A DNA stretch of 58,500 nt from Cryptomeria japonica. Its lineage: Eukaryota; Streptophyta; Pinopsida; Cupressales; Cupressaceae. The notes beneath the pieces were generated by a model. That model did no database searches. It was given only the letters and a program-made list of their open reading frames with translations, and was not told where the DNA came from. The stretch's first letter is position 1. Each line of letters starts with the position of its first letter. Positions 22,581 to 38,125 of the stretch are shown here, piece after piece. The stretch spans positions 214,124,997 through 214,183,496 of the forward strand of contig NC_081406.1 in assembly GCF_030272615.1 (NCBI RefSeq). The letters run 5' to 3'. The translations under genes and the position numbers were made by a program.

Positions 22581-25500
22581 ATAAAAACCAATATCAAAAT
22601 CATACTATTGAATGACTACAATAGAATCAAAATATTAACAATATAAGAATCAAATTGAAATCATCATCATCATCATACAAGTTGTCTGCATATCCAAAAA
22701 TGAAATTTTCAATCTTTTTCATCACCATTAATTTATTTAAAAAATCACACAAAAATTCTCCAAAACAGAAAAGGTTGCTTGAATTTAAGCAAGAAATAAA
22801 CAATAAAATAAGCCAACTTGAAAGTAATTGAACTAATTGTGTGCAAGTTGTAAAGCTACTCTAAATTCGATTAAATAAACAAACAATAAATATTAAAATG
22901 TTTGACAATTTCATTAAAATATTTATTTCACAATTTCTTTCAAATATTTATAAGAATTTATCTTGACATCTGTGGTACACGGAGGGCATGCAATTGCATT
23001 GGAGGCGCAAGTGCGATAATTGTCAAACATGAACTGTCATCGTTACGTGTCAATTTCTTCACGCTTGAACTAAACTATATTTAACTAAAAAATATTAATA
23101 AAAAATATTGTAGGGAGGACTTATAATTTTAATGTGTTTTTTTAATAAAAATCATTATAAAATTAGGCTGACAGGGTTGGTGTTGGAGTGCTAATAAATG
23201 TCAGCCATCTTCTAAATTCTTTATTCGGAAAAATTAAAATATGTAAAATTCTAAATCTTATAAATTTATTTAGTAAATATGATTGTTTCTGTAAAAAAGA
23301 AATAAATGGTTTGTCAATGATTATGTAGGTCTTTCTTTGATTGATTGTTTCTCAAAGTCTGATAGCATATATTGTTACATAAGAATAATTAAATGATAAG
23401 TTGATAATGAGTGATAGGAGTGATAGTGTGTAAATGTATATTATTATTGAATATTAAAATATAGTAATAGTTAGAAAAATATATTATGAAAAGAAAGATA
23501 ATAGATTGGTTATAAAGTCTAAAGTACGATTGTTGTTTTCAATATAGGTAAAATAGTAGTTATGTGATCTTGAATGATAAAAAATATTCATGAAATTATA
23601 ATAAAAGTTCTAATGTGGCATCTATGCGCATGGGCACACATTAGATATGACCAAGTAATGATGATATTGCTTACAATATGGTCGAAATAATGGTGATGTA
23701 GTACACATCATATAGGCAAAATTGACCATGAAATTAAAACAAATGGTCCAACTTGACATCAATGAGTAGGATCAAATATTGCTTGTAGGATTAGTAGGAC
23801 AAGAAGGTTCATTAGCAAAAGACTCAATACTTTCAAATGAAGTGTGATAGGATCAATATGATGGATGTGATAGAAAAGTATAGTTAGGATCAAAAGAGAT
23901 CAATGATTTGCAGCTCAACAATGGTGCAAATATTCAAATATATAAATTATGATAATATGATAAGTAATATAGTTCTAGTTAATCAAGTATGATATCTAAT
24001 AAAATATTTAATATGCATGATAGTGGAGTACCATGATGCCTCTAATGTAGGATCAAGCTATGTGATATAATAATATAATATTGATATAAGTAGGATTGCT
24101 CATAAGATATGCCAATATAAGATCAATAAAGAAGTTGGAAATAAGATGATCCTCCTTAGTGTAAGAATATATAAGGATTGATGATAAGTTCTTAAAATAA
24201 GATATGGAAATGTAAGATCATTACACTCTATAAACCAAGATATGATCACAAGATCATGCAAGATAATATCAATACAAGATCATCATGTAAGGCACAATCA
24301 TATGATACTAAGATGCAACAATGTGTGATCAAATAGTGATAATTTATGAAATTCTCTATTATAATAGGCATGACAATAAAGGATTGTAAATAGCATGCTC
24401 TTGTTGAAAAAAATAAAAAAAATGACGATAAGTCATTGATGAAAAATAATAAATAACATGTTTTTAGTAACTAGACATAAGAGTAAGAGATCATAGACCT
24501 AATTATCAGTGTACCTCGATATAATTATATATAAATGGAAGGATATAAGAAAATGATCTAAAGTGATAAATTACCCAATGTATGAACATAAGATAATACT
24601 TTAAGAAGATAGATTAACCAATATACAAACATAAGATAATTCTTTAATAAGATTAAAAAAAAACACTATATGAACATATGTGAAGCAAATAGTCTTGAAA
24701 ATCATAAGATAGAACAAGGATTAAAAAGTATAAGACATAAATCATTTTGAAAGAAACATATGGGAAATTAGTAGTTATTAATAAAGATAAGATAATGTAA
24801 AAATATTAAACATGCCCTACAAGTGGGGTAATAGAATATAAAGTAAATATAAAAGATTAAATTAAACATATATTTTCCCCAAGTGGAAGGTAAGACATAA
24901 AGGAGATAAAGAGCTACCAAAAGATAAAGTAGATGTGAAAAGTGAAAAATATGAAAGACAAATTATGAATGAAGGAAAAGTAAGAATTAAATCTAGGCGA
25001 TAAACTAATATCTCATATGTAGTGGTTTCTCTTTTATGTTATGTGTCACCTCAATGTGTACATTTACTTTGTTGGTGCATAATTATTTTCTTGTATTTAG
25101 TTAACCATTGTATTGCATATTTGCATCTAGGATAGGATAAGATTACTTGCGTAGATATCTACCTAGGTAGGTGTCACGTGTTCAACTCATACTCCCTACT
25201 TTGGTAGAGATGTTGTAGATACATGTTACTCATTTTCTAAATTTTTTTTGTATGGATGTTTGTGTACATGATATTTTTTTCTTTAATCTCTATTTTTTTA
25301 ATAAATATTATTTAAAATTTCTAATATTATGTAAGAGTTCTGTATAAAGAGGATTTTATATATTAGAATTTTCCTAAAACATGTCTCAAAATGATTAAAA
25401 CACTTGAATCAAGGTCAGAAACTAGGAATGTGAGATACATGATATGGATGATGACAAGGATGGTTGAGAATACAAAAGATTTGAATGGATTATGATATAG

Positions 25501-25620
25501 TCTTAAGTGTAGGGTACTTTTAAAAAATAGATTATACATGATGCAAGAATTTGGTCTTCATCATGGTACTTGTCCAAGGTGTAATAAGAATGGTTTTCAC
25601 CCATGAATAAAAAAATTATG
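22581..25620. other. Unassigned AT-rich, purine-biased stretch
   Basis: About 3 kb without recognisable genes. From about 23800 to 25010 the plus strand is strongly A+G rich and repeatedly carries AAGATCA, ATAAGAT and GATAATAT-type words, as if derived from an old short-period repeat. A short island at 22970-23060 has higher GC. Confidence 0.4.
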
Positions 25621-25739
25621 TTTACTTTTCTCTCTTTTTTAATTTTTATGCAAAACCAAATCCTTTAGGTGCGGATATGTTAAATGATATGCACAATATT
25701 TATGTTTTTAAAACTCCTAGCCAAAAAACATAGGACACC

Positions 25740-27345
25740 AACAAATGCTAAAAACCACTAGACAGCCAGACAAAAACCAGAGACAAAACAAAAAGAAAAA
25801 AACTAAACAACCACCTACCAAAGACATGACGGAATGGTCTACTAGATGGATGCATTACCCTCTTGCAAATCTTTACACAGACCAATGAATTTATCAGAAA
25901 AATAAATCTCTTTGTTTGAATCCTTTGTAGAGATTGAGATGACAGACATTGAGGTAGCTTTGACCACTAAGGTAGTGGGATCCATCATTGTTGAGGGAGA
26001 CTCTACATGTCTCTTTTACTTTGCCATCCTTCATTCAATTTCTTCCTAAATGGCATGAAATGAGGCTAGATTTTTTAAAGCCATTTCTTGGCTCAATGTA
26101 AACATTTCCTCAACTCTTTTCTTTAGGACCTCTTGGATCTCCTTCAACTCCACCACAACATTTCTCTCTTGACCCTCTGAGATATTTTTTTAGTAAGATT
26201 ACAAAGATTCACCTTGACCTTATCCTATTTTTCTAATTTTCTAGCCATGTCATTGGCATCCTTCCAAACCCATCATCTCCATCGTCCATCACCCATTTAT
26301 CAGGCCCAACTCTTGCCTCCACCACTACTTCAAGCCTGTTAATCTTTCTTGTGGCCACATCAAATTATGGGAGGATCCATTTAAGAAATGTATCTCGATG
26401 ACCAATAACATCTTCCAGCATGGAAATCTTTGCATCTAGAGTAGGTGAGCTTGGGTTGAGAGTAGAAACATCTTGACTAGGTGGAACCGAGGTGACCTCC
26501 TCAAAGGCAGGGGGAGATCATTCAGACTCCAAGATCAAGGAGGACTCGAATTCCTCCAAATCCTCCTCCTCATTTGAGACCACCAGCTCGACATCCTTAG
26601 AAGGAGGCATTTGATTATTTTTCTATTTCATCCCTCTAATAAGGTTGAAGTGGGTAGGCACTAGTTTGGTTTTACACAAAGAGGCAACATTGGGGTCCCT
26701 TGTGAAATAGGGGCAATAGAAATTTCCACCACTAAATTAGCATCTGACAAGGAGTTAGGGGCAATCAACGGGACCCACTAGATGGGGTTAACACTAGATG
26801 AAAGTTAGAAAGCCTTAGAATTAGCCCTTGGTGAAGGGGAAAATAATTTTCAGACTTAGCTCTAGAAACACATTGATTTAAAGAAAAAACCTAGTAGTGA
26901 AAATTTATTTTTATTCTATACAGTAGATGGTTTAGAATGGGGAAGACTTGGGTGTGGAATCTTTAAAATCTCCCATCTAGAGTGAAATATTTTAGGAGCA
27001 ACAAGGTTGCATCCTTCTAGACCCCACGAAGGTCTTCTCTATTGTATTCACCCTGCAATCTTGAAACCCCTTCTCTAGGCTTGAAGAATCTCTTGAATTC
27101 ATCTTGAACCCTTCGACTTCTCAGGAAAAGTAATTCCTTCTAGCAATAACCCAGTAACAGTAGCGATCATGTTTGAAGAGACATTGAAGACTACTCCCCC
27201 AATTTTCACCACTCCCTTCTCCAATGACATAAAATTTATTGAATAGATCAAGATCAAAGCCTTTGATACCTTCCATATAACTAGCAAGGTGGCCCTTGAC
27301 AACTTTTAGCCACAACTTGGCATTATTTAGTTAAATGTGAAATTT
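25740..27345 (-). pseudogene. Uncharacterised repeat-borne protein (TLDGR/coiled-coil family), antisense copy
   Basis: Minus-strand order: an N-terminal block at about 27320-27190 (VVKGHLASYMEGIKGFDLDL, then FYV); after a frame change, VKIGGVVFNVSSN, then TVTGLLLEGITFPEKSKG at about 27210-27110; then REGVSRLQGEYNRED near 27050; then LLLKYFTLDGRF near 26985. The middle (26850-26200) is heavily interrupted. A coiled-coil-like acidic/basic segment lies at about 26160-26040 (ELKEIQEVLKKRVEEMF) and an IYFSDKFIGLCKDLQEGN end near 25860. A hydrophobic tail-like stretch follows at about 25830-25740. It aligns block by block with the plus-strand copy at 38126-40894 but begins later, so it is truncated at its 5' end. 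Function unknown; at least two frameshifts and many stops. Confidence 0.6.
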
Positions 27346-28690
27346 AGTTAGAGTTTATTCCTATTTAACAAATATTTGTCTTCCCCAAAGTATATATGCA
27401 AATTTTATAACAAAACATATTTGAAAAATGAATTATCTCAAATATTATTATTTAATATTATCTTTTAAATATATCTAACATTTATTATTTTAAAAATAAA
27501 ACTAACTATATAAATTTATTATGATTGTACTTTATTTATTATCATTATATATTTATTATTTTATATTATTTAATATATAATAAATAAATATATATTTAAC
27601 TATATATATATATTATACTTTTATTATAATATTTAATATTAAAATAATATAAATAATAAATATATTTAACCATAATATAAGATTTTAGATTATATTATTA
27701 CATAAATTTAATATTGTATAATAAGGATATATTTTATTTTATATTATGCTATGTAATCCCATTAAAGATTACTATTTTATTATTATATGAAAGTTACAAT
27801 GAATAATAAACAACTCACATATCCATGGGAGTAATTATCTATTAAGGAGGACTATCACCCTAATAGGGGCATCCAAAATTCAAATAGACTTTAAATATGA
27901 TTAAGACTTATCTTTTCAAATTCATAAAAAGATTACAAATGCATTTAAAAAACTATTTTATAACAAATTACTACAATACTCAAGCATTCAATGTCTAACC
28001 TCAATTTGATTAAAATAATCTATGTCCTCCATTTGTTTCCATATCAAATATCATAGCAATGTAGCTTATTTATGTGGATGATGTCTAAAAGTAATACTAT
28101 TTTATTGATGTTGAGAGACATTCTGAGAGACATTTTATAATAACAACAGGTCGTGGAGAGCAATGATGTAAATGTATTACAAAAATTCTTTATCTTTTAC
28201 CCTAAATTTCACAACCATTTACATGTCAAAATATTATTGTTCAATGATAAATATGATATTTTTAGAATCAATATTATGTAAAACATACACACAAATACAT
28301 AACTGAGAAAAACCTATAAAATATTTAAATTTAAATTTAAAAGTCAATCAATATTTTAAAATGTTTGAATCAAAATTAATACTATTTATTTATTTGACAT
28401 ATCTTTCAATTTAAAATTAAAAATATCTCCAATGAACAAATCAATTTAATATATTTTATTTTTGGTTCCAACAACAACACAAAACCTAAAATGAGATGGC
28501 AATTGTGAGAACATACAATATAACAAATGAAAGATATTATTAATGTTTGGCTTATTTGAGAAAATCATAGAATGTAGGAGAGGTGTGCATAGCTATTATA
28601 ACAATGGACACGTAGTGGCTAGTTCTTGCCATTTAGATTTGCAATAGTATGCTTTTTTGGAAAGAATTAGCAAATACAAAAGATTAATAA
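27346..28690. other. Unassigned, very AT-rich
   Basis: 27420-27780 is almost pure A/T with ATATTTAATATA-type words. The rest has no coding or element signature that I can see. Confidence 0.4.
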
Positions 28691-28691
28691 T

Positions 28692-29205
28692 TTTGTAACC
28701 GTAAATTCAATTCAATTCTAACCCTAATTAAGTTGTAATCTCATTTGAAACCTAACTATAATCCCTAACCTAAATTGAATGCTAATCTTAATCCTTACCC
28801 TAACCTTATTTTAACTCTAATAAAATTCCTTTCTCTAATTCTAGTTATAACTCTAATATAAATTGAATTGTATCCCTAATCTCTTTGAATCCTAACCATA
28901 ATTTAACAAACCCCAAATCAATTTTTTTTACCTATAAGGCTAACTAATCCTTAACCCTAACTCTAATTTAACTTTATACCTAACCCTTATCCTAATTAAA
29001 TGCTTACCATAACCGTGCTTGAATTATAACTATAATTTAATCCAAACTCAAAAATTTCTTTTATAACTTTAATTAAACACTAATTAAGTCATAGTCCTAA
29101 CCCTAATTGAACCCTACTCCTAATTAAACTCTAACATTAAGCTATAAATATAATTAAAATCTAACACTAATTGAACTATAATCCTAACCCTTTTTGTAAT
29201 AGAAA
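28692..29205 (+). repeat. Degenerate CCCTAA-like interstitial array
   Basis: Dozens of CTAACCCTAA, CCTAATT and CTCTAATT words recur with irregular 6-14 bp spacing, mostly joined by AATTGAA or ATTTAA spacers. It resembles decayed plant telomere-type (CCCTAAA)n mixed with an AATTRAA spacer. No run of three perfect units remains, so it is an old interstitial block and not a chromosome end. Confidence 0.55.
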
Positions 29206-29340
29206 TTGGATATGTTTTTTCCAAACAATTAGCAAATAGAAGAGATTAATAATTTATACTGTATTAATTATAATGAAAGAATAGGTAATCTCAATCAAAT
29301 TAGTACATATAACCATATCAATAACCATATCATGAATCAA

Positions 29341-30263
29341 TCATCCCCATCCAATAGGGAAACCATGGGTATGTCTATCGGGGATCAATAATCTATTAAC
29401 AGTGCAATAAAGAATAACAGTGAGATCATCATAATCTAAATCATCCCAATGATCCTCATAACGACTTCGCATATGAAGATCATCCTTAGAATACTCACAC
29501 AAAGCACATAAGGTAGATACTCCATCACTACATAAAATGTAACTCGTACACCATATATGGGAATGTGTAGAATACGCCACACATCCTCAAGTGTGATGGA
29601 TGGCTCACCTATCGGAAGATGAAATGAGCAAGTCTCATAATGCCATTGCTCAATCAATACAGTAATCATGGCCTTGTTGGTCGTAACCTCAGGAAAGTGC
29701 ACTATATGAAAAAAGACAACTTGTCAAAGCAATGCTATATACTCGACATCTAACTCCTGGCATCGATCAAGACCACCTGGCCTTGTCTATCTCGCTACCA
29801 AGACTGGATAATTCACCTACATTTGAGACATGTGAAAACAAAAAATGAATTAGATACATCATTCGCATCAAGAAAAAACACATTTATATCAATTGCAAAC
29901 TGTTTATATCAAATTTGAATCATTTATATCAATTGCAAATCAATTATATCAAGTGTGAATTAATATTTTCAATTGCACATTAATATTTTCAAATGTGAAC
30001 TATCAAATTCAAATGTGAGAAATAAATTCAATTGTGAATTAATATTTTCAATTGCACATTTATATTGTCAATTGTGAACGAATAGAATGGCAATTGCGAA
30101 TTACAATTTTTTTTGCTTTGATAGACATCGATGAAAAAATTGGAAAAAATAAACAAAAACATGGATTTTTTTTTGAAAGACTCACCATGTCACCAGTGTC
30201 GGGAGGTCTCTGATATGATCGCACTCAATCAGAGAAGTGCAACCTCACTCTATGACCTGCCAT
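29341..30263 (-). pseudogene. Plant mobile domain (PMD) pseudogene with an intron
   Basis: On the minus strand, exon 1 starts at an ATG at 30263 (MAGHRVRLHFSD) and reaches 30186. A 369-bp intron at 30185-29817 begins GTGAG and ends TGTAG. Exon 2 continues in phase: VNYPVLVAR, then LDRCQELDVEYIALL and the PMD hallmark block VLIEQWHYETCSFHLPIGEP followed by SITLEDVWRILHIPI. That block matches the conserved ERW.PET..FHLP.GE...TLEDV..LL..P pattern of plant PMD proteins of the MAIN/MAIL1 type and of PMDs carried by transposable elements. In-frame stops occur in exon 1 (TGA near 30225) and twice in exon 2 (near 29788 and 29728). A frameshift near 29550 moves the end to another frame (YEDHWDDLDYDDLTV, then IPDRHTHGFPIGW). 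Only the first part of the domain is visible. Confidence 0.72.
29817..30185 (-). other. Intron of the PMD pseudogene, with short-period A/T repeat
   Basis: Canonical GT and AG ends on the minus strand, and splicing joins two segments in the same phase. Inside, plus-strand 29880-30075 repeats TCAATTGCAAATT, AATATTTTCAA and TCAATTGTGAA words at least ten times, an old low-complexity expansion. Confidence 0.6.
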
Positions 30264-30602
30264 CTCGCTCCAAGGATGACAAAAGCACTAAAATCTTAAA
30301 GGAACTATAAAGCAAATGAGTGAAAATGAGGTAAAATCATAACCAATGTCCAATTTATACCTCAAAATTAGGGTTTCTGCCACCTTAACGGTCGTGGTCC
30401 TATCCAAATTCAATGCATTTGTAGCCATATCAATTGAAATTAAAACCTCACCAAAATTCACATGATCAATTACTAGCATATTTTTGAAAAAATGGTCTTA
30501 ATTTCACAATTTTTCGACCACTTTTTCCGAGGGGGCATATTTGCACCCTAAGTGTCACTGGGGCATACTGGGCATTTTGACATTGTGTCAAAGAGGGGCA
30601 AA
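30264..30602 (+). other. Region upstream of an LTR, ending in a polypurine tract
   Basis: No clear coding sequence. GAGGGGGCATATTTGCACCC at about 30530 and AAAGAGGGGCAAA at 30590-30602 precede the LTR start; the second is in polypurine-tract position. Confidence 0.4.
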
Positions 30603-31721
30603 TGTAGACACCTAAAAATGTCTCATTGATCCTACACTAATTATTCGTTTATCTAATTAAGTAATTCCTTAATTATTTGATTAAACTAAATATTTCTTCT
30701 AATCATCACCCTTCAACACTCCTAATTATCAAATTTCTATTTTAAAATCAATTTAATCAATTAACCCTATCTCAAATATTAATTATTTAATTAATTGTGA
30801 CATTTTCCTTAGTTAAATAATCTTTATTATTTAACTAATTCAATTTCCTATGATTAAATAATATCTTTTGAATTAATTAAGTCTTCCAATTCCCCAAATT
30901 CTAATTCGAATTTCATATCATTTCAATTAATTTCATTTCTTTCAAATTAACATTTCACCAAATGTGAATTTCCATTGATTTCATGTGCATTTGATCATTC
31001 GAAAGTCCAAATTCAAATCCAAATTGAAAATGAAAATGAAATACAATTTCAAAATCCTATAGCACATGTTGAAATCAAACTGATTGATCAAATCAGTTAA
31101 CTAATCAGTTAAATCTTCAATCACCCTTTTAAACTCTCAATCAGCTTTTTCTGACTAATCAATCATTTCAGTCTTCTAATCCATCTATTCAGTCATCTCT
31201 CATTCAATCCAGTCAACTAACTAATCTATCCATTTCATTATCTAATCAATCTAGTTGACTCCCCAATCAAATGAGTTAACAAGTCAATCAAATGAGTTAA
31301 CAAATCAATCAAACATGTTAACAGATCAATCAAATTGAGTTCACTCTTCAATCAATCTCAGTTGACTATCAATCAAAACTTGAGAGAAAATCATCACCCC
31401 TTTTGTGTTGAAAATCTATAAATTCAACCTCTTTTCTCAATTCCATCTAGAATCACAGTCTTCAAAATAGCTGTATACTCTATGCAAGAAATCGATGCAA
31501 TACTTGAGAGCCAATTCAACAACAACTAAGGAGAAGAGCAATGGAAGCCTTGTTAAATCAATTGAGGAAGTCTTAAATTAGATTTCAATTCATTTCATAA
31601 TTTAATTGATATTAGCATTATTTAATTGTAACTTAGGAGTAATTTGATTAGATTAGAGTTGGTGATTCGCTCTAATAATCTAATTATGTTATTTACACTT
31701 AATTTACCCTTGAATACACCA
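30603..31721 (+). repeat. LTR-like block starting TGTAGACACC
   Basis: It starts TGTAGACACCTAAAAATG after a polypurine tract and probably ends ACACCA at 31721. The sequence that follows (CTACACAAGAAAATAA) resumes a repeat also present at 45325 without the insertion, which supports the right boundary. Inside are many TCAATCAAATNAGTTAAC-type words (31080-31380). No partner LTR or duplication was found on the left, so the element is incomplete or the left end is lost. Confidence 0.45.
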
Positions 31722-31885
31722 ACTACACAAGAAAATAACCTTAAAAAAAAATTAAATTTAACAATTTACCTCGTATCAAAGCTCAATAAAGAGGAATGAA
31801 TAGAATGAAGACTTGGCAAAGTAGCCTTTGCACTTTCCCATGCCACATAAACCTTGATAAATATATTAAAATAGTCAACAATTCT
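31722..31885 (-). repeat. Dispersed repeat copy A (partner at 45325-45470)
   Basis: CTACACAAGAAAATAA and, 60-70 bp later, a block from CTCAATAAAGAGGAA to the end of GCCACATAAACCTTGATAAA match 45325-45470 in the same orientation. On the minus strand both copies read KVYVA, then ATL.SLHSI.SSLLS.D, so a short piece of unknown protein or exon may underlie the repeat. Confidence 0.5.
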
Positions 31886-32509
31886 CACATCTGAGGTATG
31901 TAAATGGAGTAGTGGAAATTAAGGTGATATTGAAAATATAAACTCTTGTGACCTCTATGTTTTTATCTTCCTTTCACCATATAGTTGAAGCAAAAAACTA
32001 TTTAAAAAATCCTCATGACTAGAAACCATGAAGATAGATAGAGGCACCAAGGAGAATGAAAATGAATGGGATCTAAAATGTACTCCTCAAAAAAACCTAA
32101 AGTTCTTAATTATATCCAAATGAGATTTTTGTTATAAAAAATTATTTCAATTCTTTTTTAATTTTTTATAAACAATTACACAACATAATTTTCATAAATT
32201 TTCAATAATACATGATATTTGATGCTAAATAATTTATTGCTAAGATAATTTATGAAATATAATAATTTGACATTCCCACCAAAGCATATGTTTTATTAGT
32301 TTGTATAACAAGAATAAATTATATAATTAAAAAAATAAAAGATTATTTAAATCAATCAATGGCATATAATAAACTTATAGGAAATTTAATTAAATAATTT
32401 TAACTATAGAATTCAAGAAAACCATTCCCATGGCAACCCAAGTCAAGTGGGAGGGGGTGGCGTGATTAGGGATTCACATGATAGTCTAATCATAACTTAC
32501 ATGGAAAAA
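31886..32509. other. Unassigned AT-rich sequence
   Basis: No coding signal. Contains a small G-rich patch at 32446-32460. Confidence 0.3.
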
Positions 32510-33148
32510 TGATGCAGGAGCATCCTCGGTCGATGAGCAATCTTGCATCAACCAAAAATATTTCCTTTTAGTTTTGTTCTTGTTTAGTTCATTGCGCAGT
32601 TTTTTGTGTTCTTACCGGTTGGTACCAGTAGTTGCTTTCTTTTCATGGTAGATCTTATTTTTGGTTTCTAGGCAGCTTCATGTGCTTAATTTCAAATTTT
32701 CAGTTCATTTGGGTTCTTTTCCGATCAGTTATCGCTTCCAGTTGATTGTTTCTGGGTTCCGGTACAGTTCTTGTTCTTACCGTTTGGTTTTCCTGCATTA
32801 CCAACACGATTCTTGGTGTGTGGATCTATTTAGGGTCTTGTCCAATGTTTTTTGGTGTGTGGTTGACCTTCTTTCTGAACCACACCTCTTGGTTGTTATT
32901 TTACGAAAAGATTTCTTTAATTCTTAGGGCCGACCTAGTTACATGTTTCATTTTCCTACATTGGTAAATATAATCTTATGAGGCCGAACCGGATATGTTT
33001 CAGTGGGTATAAATATGATGTTATATAATCATTTGTAGGGGTAGAGGAATTAGAATTGAGAATAAGGATTGAGATTTTCATTTAGTGATCCGGTTGATTC
33101 TAAGAGTCTCGGTTAGATTGTATCTAGCTGATAGCCTACATGTAACTA

Positions 33149-37495
<4,347 letters not shown>

Positions 37496-37660
37496 AACTG
37501 GATGGTTGCCGTAAGTTCTAAAGCAATAATGTGATCTGTTTATGTAATCTTGTTATGTTTTCTTATTTCTTTCTTTGTGTTAATCTTGCTGTATAGGCCG
37601 GTTGATTCTCTTTGAGGGTTTTTACCAGTTATGGCTACATCACTAACCTTGCAGTACAAA

Positions 37661-37905
37661 CTTCTAGCATGGTTGAAGTGGCCACAATATTTCACGGGCA
37701 TGTTGTTGAAGGTGACTCACACAACATTGTTATGATGGTCAATGAGGTGGATAAGCTAGACTAGAAGACTGCTTTTGTTATTCACAAGTGTCTGTGGCCC
37801 TCTGCCTTACTCTCAGCGATGTTAGATTTTTCCATGTGCGGGATGAGGGAAACAAGGTGGTAGACAAGTTGGCCATGCTTGGCATAATGGTTAATAATTT
37901 GAAAG
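37661..37905 (+). pseudogene. RNase H-like domain remnant (LINE or RVT_3 type)
   Basis: In the plus frame, MVEVATIFHGHVVEGDSHNI at about 37668-37730 carries the VEGDS motif, which includes an RNase H catalytic Asp. After a TAG and a frame change, FHVRDEGNKVVDKLAMLG at about 37830-37885 matches the H..REGN..AD.LA end of plant RNase H domains found at the C-terminus of LINE ORF2 and in RVT_3 proteins. The upstream half is cut by the LTR ending at 37642. It lies 220 bp before the next ORF, in the same orientation. Confidence 0.6.
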
Positions 37906-38125
37906 TTTGGTCCCACTTACATGAAGTCCCAGTGTTGCCCATGCCATGATTTTGAATGACATACCCATTAATGATGTGTAATCCCAAGATCACCTTTTTG
38001 GCATTTTCTATTCTTGCCTTCTCCTTTCCTTGCTAGATAAGGTGACAAGAATTTAATTCTATTGGTACTCATCACTATTGCTTTCAAACTTGTTGCTTCT
38101 CAATTTGGCTTATCGGGTTGCGAGG

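Noticed and set aside
28692-29205. True telomere
   Set aside because: No perfect run of CCCTAAA units; retroelement-derived sequence continues on both sides.
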